Position numbers and translations under genes: made by a program. Shown here in pieces: positions 46,401 to 58,226 of a stretch of DNA of 64,000 bases; position 1 is the first letter of the stretch, and the number at the start of each line of letters is the position of its first letter. The stretch lies in NCBI GenBank assembly GCA_902728285.1, contig CACVBU010000597.1, forward strand, positions 439,875-503,874. Reading direction: 5' to 3'. The notes under the pieces were generated by a model. It was not told where the DNA came from, did not search any database, and saw nothing but the letters and a program-made list of their open reading frames with translations. This stretch comes from Clytia hemisphaerica (lineage: Eukaryota; Cnidaria; Hydrozoa; Leptothecata; Clytiidae).

Positions 46401-47650
46401 AAATCAAGATTTCAAGGGATATTTTTTTGATTTGATTATTCGGCTTACTAGTACAGTTCCTTTTTTAAAACCTGTGGTGTATGAGTTTGAAGGCTCATGT
46501 TAAAAAGTTTTTTATTTATAAAAAAACCCCTAGATGATTTGAAGAACAGTTTCAATCTATTTTGGGAAAAGAGAAACAGAGAAGTTCAAATGAATCCAAT
46601 TTATCATCATATTTTTTGTTCACCAAATGGTTAGATTCGTCATTTTGGGTTCTAAGGATTTTTAGTAAAAAATTGAGATTTAAGTTAGAATGTTTATAAA
46701 ATATTTGGGTTCCACATTTGAGGAAAACAGGGAGATGTTTTAAAAGGAATACGCCTAAAAGTCATGGTTTTTTTTAAAGAGCTTGAATTTTATTTTGTTT
46801 CTTAAAGTGAATAAGTAAAGGTTTAGGAGATACTGTTTTATTTGTGACAATCTCTCTAAAATGAAGAATAATGAAAAGACGTGTATTTCTTTATGCTTTA
46901 GTTAGAAAGTGTTGTGAAACATTAGACTACTCCAGACAATAGAGGATTTAAAAAAAATCTCACTTAATGGAAAATTATACCAGTGAGAAGAATAACGAAG
47001 AGAAAATTTTGAAAAAAAAGTAGAAAAAAAGCAAAAAAAAAATCTTAAGTAGGGTAGAACTGTAAAAAGTGAAATTTTAAACTTTTTTAGTAGAAGAAAG
47101 AGAAGAAGCAAGAGAAAGACACAGCACAACAACAAAAGAAAACGAAATTATTCTTTAGGGGATTTTAAGAGGGTTAAAGGATTGGGAGAGGAGAATTTTT
47201 TTTAAAAAGGGGGGTTGACAATATCTTTTTTTTGTTGTTGAGTATTATTATTATTATTGATATGTTACATTTTATAAAGAAGTTGAGTTGTGTATGATTT
47301 TTTAAAGAGTTTTAAAGTTGACCGCAAAGGCGTCTTATATTTCGCCTGTTTATGTTTTCCATTTCTTCATCTTCTTCTTCTTCACTTACTCAAGGAAGGT
47401 TTTCGTTTTTTTTTCTTTCTACTTTTCAACCGTGTTTCGAGAAAAAAAATTATTTTTCATCAAATTTATATCTTAAAAGTGATGTTTTGGGTTAGATTTG
47501 AAAAAAAACGTCATTCTTTTCTTGAGACCTAAAAGGCCTATGGTGTAGAGAAAAAGTTCTTCTCTATAAATGATAATTACAAATCAGTTAGATCTCGATG
47601 AGACAAGTCTTAAAGATAAGATAATGCTTAATAGCTGACTGACTTTAGCG
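46401..47650. other. Intergenic, homopolymer-rich
   Basis: Long A/T tracts (46930-47240, 47360-47450). The open stretches there are Phe/Leu/Lys-rich artefacts. Confidence 0.4.
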
Positions 47651-47661
47651 AACCATTAATT

Positions 47662-47971
47662 TATCTGGTACTCGATGTAGAAATTTTCTTCCGACACGCT
47701 AAAGCTCTGAAGGTCGGGGAAATTTTAACATCTGGAACCTTTGGGTTACCATTTTTCATTTTTCTGTAAGGTTTCTCAGGCAGCAGAGATTTCCATGCTA
47801 AATCCAGTCGGGTGCAACCGATAGTCAAGCAAAAAGTGTAAGGACAGCTAGACACGACTGTGATGCGGTACATCAAACGATGACTTCTATAGGTCTCCGA
47901 TGGTGATATTGGCCCGCTCCTTCAGAGCTTTAGCGTGGGCGGCCGCCAATACACCATCGGAATATCAGATA
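47662..47971. mobile_element. GC-richer 310-bp inverted-repeat element with 11-bp flanking repeats
   Basis: AACCATTAATT at 47651-47661 recurs at 47972-47982. The two ends are imperfect inverted repeats of about 50 bp whose inner parts CACGCTAAAGCTCTGAAGG (47695-47713) and its complement (47919-47937) are perfect. The right end has an extra local hairpin (CCGATGGTG...CACCATCGG). Long flanking duplications suggest a Mutator-like non-autonomous element, a tentative assignment. Confidence 0.6.
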
Positions 47972-48235
47972 AACCATTAATTGGCAGACCTTGAATAAAG
48001 TGCAAAACTCTTACTCTGACAAACTCAACCACTTGTTAGAACCATTAAAGCTATTTAGGCTTTGCGAAAGTTCTCGTCTCATCTTATTGATCTCGACTTG
48101 TTCTCATCATGTTTTTATTTCTAGGAAAACTGAGTTTTCTTGGTTCCTTGGTTTCTTTTATAATTTCATACTTTCCGTTTTATTAATTTGCTTAGTTAAA
48201 TGACTACTGTATTCTCGGCCCTTTTTGTGTTATAT

Positions 48236-49206
48236 ACACGCTTTTATAAGAATAAACTTTATAAGAACATTTAAACATTTAACATTTCAACAGTTAAGAA
48301 CTGTCGAACGTGCTAACCGCACTGGCTCAACTTCAGTATCTTTGAAATCATTCGTAGGCCCAATTGTTGACTTAATGGCTTAAGAAAAATTATAGCATTT
48401 TGGGTTTTAGCCTCGTTTAGGCTAAAAACTCGTCCCCAGGCCCCAAAAATGATAATTTTCTAAAAATAAAAAAAGGTCCCCAGGGATTTGCCCAAGGATC
48501 AAGTGTGCAAAATTTCAGCCCAATCGGACCATTTTTGAAGTCTCCAGCCTGCCCCAAAGTTTTAGCCTCGTTTAGGCTAAAAACTCGTCCCCAGGCCCCA
48601 AAAATTAAAATTTTGAGAAAATGAAAAAACTACCCCCAGGGATTTGCCCAAGGATCAAGTGTGCAAAATTTCAGCCAAATCGGACCATTTTTGAAGTCTC
48701 CAGCTTGCCCCAAAGTTTTAGCCTCGTTTTGGCGAAAAACTCGTCCCCAGGCCCCAAAAATTAAAATTTTGAAAAAATGAAAAAAACACCCCCAGGGATT
48801 TGCCCAAGGATCAAGTGTGCAAAATTTCAGCCAAATCGGACCATTTTTGAAGTCTCCAGCTTGCCCCAAAGTTTTAGCCTCGTTTTGGCGAAAAACTCGT
48901 CCCCAGGCCCCAAAAATTAAAATTTTGAAAAAATGAAAAAAGCACCCCCAGGGATTTCCCCAAGGATCAAGTGTGCAAAATTTCAGCCAAATCGGACTAT
49001 TTTTGAAGTCTCCAGCCTGCCCCAAAGTTTTGGTGACAGACACACACACAGACAGACACACACACACACACACAGACATTCTCAGATTCTAGCTCAACTG
49101 AAGTTGAGAACATTGCAAGGTTTTGTTGACTCTAAAACACGTTAAGAAACGGTTAAGAACACCCAAATATCTTCAACAATTTTGGATGTTCTTATAAAAA
49201 ACGTGT
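48236..49206. mobile_element. Family A/B-type MITE interrupted by a tandem array
   Basis: Left ACACGCTTTTATAAGAATAA and right GGATGTTCTTATAAAAAACG + TGT are the element ends. Between them lie inverted CTCAACTTCAG / CTGAAGTTGAG motifs that bound the array. Confidence 0.65.
48405..49030 (+). repeat. 155/156-bp tandem repeat, 4 copies
   Basis: Units start TTTTAGCCTCGTTT at 48405, 48560, 48716 and 48872 and contain TCGTCCCCAGGCCCCAAAAA and CAAGTGTGCAAAATTTCAGC. The last unit runs to about 49030 and is followed by a (CA)n-rich tail at 49032-49078. The minus-strand open frame across it is repeat read-through. Confidence 0.95.
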
Positions 49207-49534
49207 ATTGTTCTAATGTAAGAACAAGTTCGTGTCTAAGAAAGCATCGGGGGTTTCTCATATCGTGTAAAACTTTATCATACAATGTCTAAAAACACCG
49301 TGATTTTAAGCTAAACGCTGTTTAAAATGTCTTGTGTTGCTATCAGGTAACGCAAACATAGGAAGCCTTTATACTATTTACTTAGGTTTTTCATTGATGT
49401 TGTGAGTAAGAAAATCAGAGGCATCGTTTTTATTAATCATAATATGGTTATTATACTTATGAAGGGTTATTGGAGTTCTCATACCATGTAATCAAATTTA
49501 TGAGTTTGGTACCAGAATCATTGGGAAAGCTTTC

Positions 49535-49692
49535 TTCATGATGTGTCCCATTGCAATGACTTCTGACATTACATCACAGACCCAATAGATGATTTGTTGT
49601 CAATGTAAGTGACGTAAAATCAGTCAATACGTCACTTTCAACCAATCAGCTGTTGGGTCTGCCGAAGACATTGCAATGGTACATATCATGAA
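49535..49692. mobile_element. MITE family E copy
   Basis: Left TTCATGATGTGTCCCATTGC, right GCAATGGTACATATCATGAA. Shares GTGACGTAAAATCAGTCAAT and CACTTTCAACCAATCAGC with 7011-7159. Confidence 0.8.
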
Positions 49693-51107
49693 TTTAAAAC
49701 TTTTTAGGCTTTTTAAATGGAATAGTTAATGGGAATATTTGACAGAAATCTAAGATGTTTTTATAGGAATGCTATTTAGGTTGTGCCTCGAATTTGTACT
49801 CTTGCCAACTTGTACCTACTTTCTATAATATATAATGCATTCCATTATGGTCTTATTGGTTAAAAAGAAAATACGAGGTCAAATTATGTTCTATTTTAGC
49901 ATTCTGATCGATTCTCAAAGTGAAGTAAGGTGATTTGCTTCGGAAGTAACTTAGTTTTCCGATGTAAAATTTAACGTACACAAATTTTGATCATTATCGC
50001 AAAGTTTACCAATTAGAATTGCGCTCTCTAAATTGCAGTGAATTCTAAATGACAGTGATCATTTAAAAAACCAGTTTTATAGAAAAAAGAATTCGCTTAA
50101 TATATAGTTTACTTAGGGAACAAACGGAAAACGTAAAATAGTTTTTATTGATGTTTGATATGAAAATAAAGTTGAACATTTGAAACATCAACATTTTATC
50201 TTATATGAGGGATCTTCGTGTAAAACAATATGAAACGTTATCTATCTTCTTCTGCTGTTGATGACATTGAGAAAGGTTTTTATTTTGTTTCTTTGGCTGG
50301 CCATATGAAATGAAGTTGGATTGATGATGGATGAAAAAGAGAGACGAGAGCTTATAATCGTAATAGAGCCTAAAAATGAATGAGTCAACCTTGTGTCAAA
50401 AGATAAGGGGTACGTGGAGGTTTACGACTTTCTGTATTCGTTGAAAAGTTGCAAAAGCCTTTCAGGGTTTAATTGGCAATTCTTGAAATTTAGCTTATAC
50501 TCAACTTTGGTTATTCCAGCGTAAAAAGGCATCAAGTCAGAAAAGAGTTTTCGGTTTTAATTAAAGAATAAGTTTCAATGATTATAAATATGAAAGTATG
50601 TAATTAATTAAAGGTAATTTATCCCTTGATATGGGAGTGCTGGGAAAAAGTGTAAAGTGAACGATTATTTGATTATGACAAGATTGGGATAATTATCATA
50701 AAATTATATTAAGAATCTTCACTATTTTGGATGTAATTTAGTTTCAAATATTCATTTGGAATATGGAAGATCTTTTCAAAGTATTTCTAAACTTTTAAAA
50801 TATGATACGTATTTGCTTGAAGTTCTAATCGCTGCCTGAGTCTGAAATTCAGCTAATTCTGACTATGATTTTGACCTTTAAACATTTAATTACATCAGTG
50901 CATTTCTCCCTTAAGGCATCAGACACTAAATATAATACACCAGTGCTAATCTCTTGGTGTTAATCCTTATTAAGAATAAGTAAGAAGAGAGGGGTCTGAC
51001 AACTCCTTTTCATTTCATTGAAAAGTGTCATTTTTGGTGACAAATAATTCAGAGTTCAGTTCAATCGAAGAAGTATAAGCAATTTATTACATCAAAGATA
51101 GTACAGT

Positions 51108-51260
51108 AGGCACGACGGAAGCTTTTTATATCTGGTACGGCGAATGAGGAAATTTAAGCGATTTTATAGCGATTTGACCGACGAAGAGGAAAACTTCGGG
51201 TATTTTGTGAAAATCTGGTACGGCGGCCGCTGTACCTGCCGTACCCGTTGCGTCGTGCCT
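51108..51260. mobile_element. Small inverted-repeat element, AGGCACGACG ends
   Basis: AGGCACGACG at 51108 and CGTCGTGCCT at 51251-51260; the interior repeats CTGGTACGGCG. About 150 bp. Confidence 0.55.
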
Positions 51261-53130
51261 GCGGAGTACCAAACAGAATACTGTTGATTTTGAATCATAC
51301 AGTATTTAAAAATACAGAAAGTTTTTTTACTAATATGTTGCATGAGGTTTTTTTTTGATTTTGTAACTGAATAAGTCAAAGTGTCATTTTTGTGGCAGTG
51401 ATGACTGATTTGTTTAGAAGGTTGTGGTATCTCTTGTTTTGATATTTCTGTTATTTAGTATACATTATACGGAGATGAAAAACATCTTTCCCGCTGTATT
51501 TGCTTAAATAAAGTAATTCCATATTCAAGTTAAACACTTGAAAACAACACTAAAGTTTGGAGTAACTTCTTTATTAAAAATTGTTACTCAATTTTTTAAA
51601 TGGCGTAGAAAGGCAAGGATATCCTCTAGATGAATATTAGGCATTTTTGACCGGTATTTTAAAAGCTTTCAAGAGATTTCTAAAATTTGAGAGTAAAATA
51701 TGGAATGATTTATTTGAGAAGATGTGGTACAGTACAACTGGTTGTTTTTCTTGTAGTAAAGTAATATTTTGTTGAAGAAAAATTTGATTTCCAGCAAATC
51801 TTTCGTTATACGCCAGGAAGACTAATACAGTGTGTTTGTGAAATGCGATTGACTTTATCTACTTAATACATACCTAATTCATGTTTTCAACGAAACTTTT
51901 TGATCATGTTGCTAAAAGTATAACAGCAAAACAACTGCAGAAATGAAATACAGAGATTGAGTTAACGAGTCAAAATATATCACATATGACCTTTAAATTT
52001 GGTTCACTTTTGTTTATAAGAAGATGTATTGACTAAACCGAATTATTTATTTTCTTAAGATGTTGCTAAATTATTAGATCAATAACATTAAATGTGTTTA
52101 AGGATTTTCGAATGTCAACGATGGCTTATTTTGTCTTTTATAAGCTATAGGTATCTCTAATTTTTAAGTCTGTTTGCATATGTCGGTTAAACTCATATGT
52201 ATGTCTGGTACAAAACTCGGAAACGATTTAGATTTTCGAGAGCGAATAAAAGTAGACAATAGGAAAGATAAAGCTAAAGGGAAGTATGATGGGATATCGA
52301 TGTTTCACAATAATATATAGCAGGAATTCAAGATCATTTATTGATTCAGGTATTTCCTAACTTAGTCTGTTTCATAGCATCACATTTGATATGTAGAACA
52401 GCAAGGATTCTTAAGATGCAGTTTAAGAACATGAAATTCATTTCTAACACAATTGTTTTAGTCATCTGAGTGTGCTTTCAGAAAGCATATTCATAAAGCA
52501 TATTTTGGGATATTGCATTGCAGCCGTTTTTAACATAGGAGCTTATGAATAATGCTGAGTTAGATAAATGATGGTTGACGCTCTTACACATTAATTCATT
52601 AAGAAAAGATTAAGGTTACAAATATCTTCTTGAGTCAAATTAAGCAAATTCTTGATTAGAAAAAACTGTAAGATCTAAACCAAAGAAGTCAGTCAAAGCT
52701 GAGTTCGGTGTTCTTATAACATTGCTTTAGGAAAAAACAGCATGAAATGTATGCTGTTTTATCAAGATTTTATTTGGTTTCTATTTTTATTTGCACTCTG
52801 TTCTGATATGAGAATGTTGTATTTGATAAAAATGACTGATGGGGTTAACAATGAAATATAATGTGTTGATGTCTGATGCTTCGTCTGATGATGTTTAGAC
52901 GGAAATATAATATTTGAACGTGAAATGTTACTGTTTCAATTTTGACATATTTTAACTCCGAACAGATGGACTTTGTCGTGACAATGGTAAGTTAAGGCTG
53001 GAACATGGAAAAAGTGTTATGTACAAAGATAGTCACAAGGAAGAGAGAAATGCTATAACAGGACAATATTCTCAGAAGTTTTTGCAATAAAAAATAACGT
53101 TATAACTCTTTTTTTCCTTTCTCGTTTTAG

Positions 53131-53245
53131 ATGCAGAAACTATAAAAAGAAAATAAATAGGGGTATTTGGTATACCTGAAATATCAGAAAGTAGCAAATT
53201 AAACATTTTCTCAGATGAACTACATTATATAAACATTGTTGAATC
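53131..53245 (+). other. Probable 5' UTR of the receptor gene with upstream micro-ORF
   Basis: A strong acceptor-like tract (TTTTTTTCCTTTCTCGTTTTAG) ends at 53130, so the coding exon may begin at 53131. The first ATG then opens a four-codon frame (ATGCAGAAACTATAA) before the main ATG. Inference from sequence only. Confidence 0.4.
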
Positions 53246-54047
53246 ATGAATATATATCAACGTTTATTTAGTCGAACTTCTATACAATTTTTCGTGTTAC
53301 TCTTATCGTGTGAGTTAATATGCCGTTGTACACATGCGAAGCTGTACGCCCGTAGTTTAAATAATGCTAATAATTTGTATAGTGGTAACAACAAAAACAA
53401 TAACAATAATAATAGTACCGTACTTAATAGGACGATTGTGACTCTCGGCGTCTTCGTGCCGTGGACCGGATCATGGCCGGTCGGAAAGAAGCTAGCGTCA
53501 GCAGCCACGGTCGCCATTGATGATATTAATAATGATACAACTTTAATGAAAAATGAGCATTTGCAATTTATTTGGAAGGATGATAAATGCGATGGTGAAC
53601 AGACTGTCGGTAAAACAGCTGAGCTTTATTATACTTATGAAAACCAAGGGCGGAAGGGCGTTGATGCTTATATTGGACCTTACTGTAGCGAAGGATGTGT
53701 CTCGGGCGGATTGTTGGCCGCTTTTTTGGAGAAGCCAATGATCTCTTATAGCTGCTCTAAAGATACGTTATCAAATAAAACCATCTACCCGACGTTCGCG
53801 CGTACTAAAACGTTCGTACGCTCGTATCCAAAGATTTTGAGCCGCAAGTTAGTGGCACTAATGAAAAAACATGGTTGGAGTTTAATAACGCTGGTTGTGT
53901 CCACGGAGTCCGGATGGCATACGTTTGCACAAGGTGTTTTCACGGAGTTGATGCAACATAATATACAGGTGGCGGATAAATTGACGTATAATAAGAACAA
54001 GAATGACTACGAACACGTTCTGAATCTGGCAAAAGATAAGGCGAGAA
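53246..54047 (+). CDS. Receptor exon 1: signal peptide and first lobe of ligand-binding domain
   Basis: ATG at 53246 gives a hydrophobic leader (IQFFVLLLSCELICRCTHA), then an Asn-rich run, then VTLGVFVPWTGSWPVG. Later ELYYTYENQG, DAYIGPYCSEGC and HGWSLITLVVST follow the order of the ANF-receptor fold. Donor A|GTAAGT at 54047/54048. The open frame continues into the intron to a stop at 54119, which is not coding. NRT, NDT and NKT are possible N-glycosylation sites. Confidence 0.92.
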
Positions 54048-57000
54048 GTAAGTACATAAATATCATACCTTTTTGGGGAATATTACGTAGTGAGGAGTTC
54101 CTCCTCGATTTAATCACTTAGCCAAAGGTTTTGTCACAGACCCGCAGACTGGGGAATATTTCGATCGTAGGCCAGATAATCTAGGACTTTAAGACGGTCT
54201 TTTGATTGTTTTCAAGGGTTCCAAGACCAGCCGCCTCGGCTATCTAAGAACTGAATGAAAAACAATGGAATGAACGAGGATTCGAACGAAGAACCAGGTT
54301 TGCGGCGCAAATGCCTTAAACTATATAAATGAGTCGTTAATGGATCTTTTTTGGCTCGGGTCGCACAAATATATTCAGTTCAGCAACTTCGAGCTTTGAT
54401 TAGATGAAGAAAAAAGTACTACAAAGATTTGATCTCGAAAAGTATCAGAGTAGCATTTACTATTATTCAAAACAACACTTAAGTTTATAACGGAGATATC
54501 ATCTTAAAGTAATCAAATATAGCTACTGAGAAAGCTCCAAATATAGTATTTCGTCGTATACAACTTGGTTAGCTTTTCCGTTTCGACGTTTTTTTGTTAT
54601 CTGTTTGTAGTTGGATATTAGTCGTTTCTCCCACTTTTAAAAATTCATGTTTAAAAGTTTCATTTGACATTTCAGTCATTACTTTTTAATATAAATAAAC
54701 ACAACCAGTCGCCGTTTGCAGAGAACAATTTCTGTTTCTATAACTTTGACATGATGAATTTACGTTTTTTATTATTGTCCTCCTAAAAGTTTCGTACTTT
54801 TCAAAATTTCGCAACTTTCTATCAATAAATTTCTCCCTTTAGATCCTTACATTACAATTCTATGACCCTGACTTCCTTGGTGAATTCGCAGATCTTTAGT
54901 CCTTGACTTGCGAATAGTTCCCCGAACGAATCTCAAAAGAAAGAAGCAAATATTGATAAACATTTCCAGAGGAGTTCCAGGCGGGTTCTATTTTCAACAT
55001 TAGTTGAAAATTTATTGAATAACTTTATTGTTGCCAGTACAATAAAGTTAGTTATTCAAATGTAAAAAGTAATAATAATGTCATGGTTCAATTGTTTTCT
55101 TTTGTTTAGTTTTTGCATTGTTGGGCTATCACCCAGAGACGGCAAAACTATTGGTGAAAGCCAGAGAAATGGGGATGTTCAATGGTGAAAATGTTTTCAT
55201 CACTATGGACTTTGAGGTAAGAAATTCTCATACGTATTTCCTCCATGGAGCTCAAATACTTACAGCCTTTGATTTTCCAAGTCGCGCTTATAAATATATG
55301 CAAGCAGGAGCAAAGCGTTCGAGTTTACTAGAGTTACCTGAGTTGATTAAAGTGAGATGGATAAAGCGATTATGTTGATTCACCGCTATTCAATCATTTA
55401 GTTTTATTTAATTACTCTCGGTTATTGGCTAAAATTGCTAGTGTAAAGTCATCAAAGATTGCAAAGTAAATCAATACAAAGCTCGTCTATAAGGTCCTAA
55501 CAATTCATATACTCGCAATGTCAGTCAGGAGGAAAAAACACTTTTTTATTCTGCTGTTGGCAGTTTCATGCCGCTTTGGTGAAAATCTCCAGGCAACTCC
55601 ATATTCTTATGTTTTCTTCAAATCGTAAATGAATGAATATATTTAGTAACGAATAACAAATTAATATTGAAACACCAGTGTTTGCCAGCTTGGTAGTCTC
55701 TTGGACACTGTATTCTTCCTTCCTGACCGTCTAATAGGTCGAATCAAATTGGGAGAAACAAGATTGGCTTGGTGGTTACACCGTAGATGAAGCATTTAAT
55801 GGTTTCTTGGACATGAGCGTCGAATCACCGGAATCTCTTGGTGATGGAACTTACAAGAAATTCCAAGAACGCGTTCGTGAGAAAATGGCTGAAGATCCTT
55901 TTGATTATCAAATGAAACCTGATGAGAAGGTTTGTATGGATTTGCATTCAGAAATTACAGTTTGTGCATCATTTGATTTGGACCCTGCACACGTCTTTTT
56001 AAAAGAACAAACTATATAAGAACTTGTTAAGAACAAGTTAAAACATTTTAAGGCTTTGTGGTCTCACAAACACCCTTTTTCTTAGGAAAATGGCCAAAAA
56101 TACTCAAAATAAGAACATGCTAGAAACATTTTTAGGCTTAAAACTCAAAAAGCTAAGAACATCCGAAGACCTCAAAAACCCTGTATCCTTTCCGGAAAAG
56201 AATCAGTACCCTTAATACAGTGCATTTTCCTAAAAGTTCAAAAAATGCATCTTGTTTTTCTTTGGGTCTAATAAAATTTCTAGCAAGGTATTTTCTTTCT
56301 GCCGTATCTTGCAATGTATTTTAGCACTATGAAAACACAAACTCATCACCGCATATATCGTCGATTGCCGGCCGGGCGGAAAGGAAATGTACTCTAGATT
56401 ATATTCTGATTATCATTGTCGTTGAGGCTCATTTTGATTAATGTTGCATTTTTGGGTTAATTGTTTCAAATCAAAGCGCTTTCATTTCAATGGTGTAATT
56501 TTGAAAAAACACTATTGTTAAACACCGGTTAAGGAGTTTCTTAAAATCAGTGTTTTTCATTTGTAATTGTGCATAAATCCGATTAATCGCGATAGTCGGG
56601 TTCGATTTCCAGATTTGGCTTGCGCTCGCACTTACTAGGATATACTCTTTTAAATTTTATGTTAGGTATATTAAGAAAGGCTGACCACGATAAAGATGTT
56701 TGCATAATGGTTCGCTATTCAAAAATGACAATTACCGGAGTTTGCAGCCGTCATTACGGCTGTTTTTTTTTAAATTATTATTTCACAGATTCTGTTAATA
56801 ATTTTTAAGATTCGTTACATTTTTGTAGGTTCACATAGACGCGGCATTTTTATACGATGCAATATATTTGTATGCTTTGGCTTACAACAAAACGAAAGCT
56901 GCAGGTGGCGATCCTTATAATGCAACACAACTCATGAAAAACGTCTTCTCTGCAAACTTCAGAGGTAAGAAAAAGGGCTCAGCAATACATTATAAGACAA

Positions 57001-58185
57001 TTTCCAGACGTCACAGTTCATCGCTCCAAAATGAAAAGGTTCCGAAACACTGTGCAAAAAGTACACACTTATCCAAAAAGTACCTTACCGGAGCGATACG
57101 AAACCGTAACGTCTGAAATCCATTCCTTACATGAACATGAGATTCAGCACTCAACCACTTGATAATGTATTCTATATATCAAAATATTAAGTTGATTCTT
57201 ACCGCTGTCACATGTTTGTCAGTTTTTCTTGATCTCGAATTCATCCAGCCTTCTGCGCTTCCTAAAAATCAAAAAGTAAGACAGTACATAACTGTTGAAC
57301 TAAATGGGAAAGGTGATAGACTAGCGAAAATCAAATACTTATTTTACTTTTATCTGAAGATTTAAAAACTAGGAATACCCCCATTTTTTCATTTAAGGTA
57401 AAACCGGTCAAGTGGTTTTAAAAAAAGGCGATAGAACACCTATCCTTGAAGTTAGGAATTTTCAGAGTGGAAAACCTGTCCATATTTGTACGTTTGGTTT
57501 GCAAGAAAATGACGAGTGTACAAACAGTAAAGGCAAAGTGGATATTGTTTGGCCGGGCGGTGTTAAAACTGCACCCTTAGACCGCCCAAAATGTGGATTC
57601 AATGGTGAACTGTGTAGTAAGTGTTTTTTAATGCTCTTTTCATAAGATTTTATAAAAGTTTGATGAAGATAGTATAATAATACGACTAATAATAATAATT
57701 GTCAAGTTGTTTTGACATTTGTAAGAAATTTTGCTTAATTTTCCGTGAGACAATTTCCCATTTTGAAGAAAAAATCAGAGCAGAAAAAAATGTGGGAAAA
57801 AAATCCCAATAAATTGGTTCTTATACCCCATTAAACTGCCTCGTACACGCAAACACAAATAAAAAGGACATCATACTATCCAAGAAACGCGAACGTCGGG
57901 TTCAGTTAGCTTGCTCTGAAGTGAACTTCATATGTTTGTGATAAAGTGAGAATTTTTGTCCAACTACATTCACTCAAGAGATTTGGTTGGCAGAGCAGCA
58001 TATGTATTCCGTCCTTATTAGGACTCGTCAGCACTGCTGCATACCGCATGTATAAATTTTTCACATTTTTTACATTTCAGAACAGGACGAAGACCAGGAA
58101 AATACATTGATTCAGATTCTCGCCATAATCTTTGGAATTCTTTTTATTCTGATTGGTTTAATTGTTGTCTTTGTGTACAAGTAAG

Positions 58186-58226
<41 letters not shown>

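Larger units (their letters stand above)
49207..53130. other. Upstream intergenic region of the receptor gene
   Basis: Contains a family E MITE (49535-49692) and a small element with GGCACGACG / CGTCGTGCC ends (51108-51260). No other feature. A possible 5' UTR donor, CAATG|GTAAGT, lies at 52986/52987. Confidence 0.4.

Noticed and set aside
48630..49079. 149-codon minus-strand frame with repeated GDFKN...WLKF peptide
   Set aside because: Produced by the 155/156-bp tandem repeat and the CA-rich tail; no independent evidence for a protein.
54048..54121. Extension of receptor exon 1 to the stop at 54119
   Set aside because: A consensus donor at 54048 joins in phase to exon 2 with clear homologous text, so the extension is intron.
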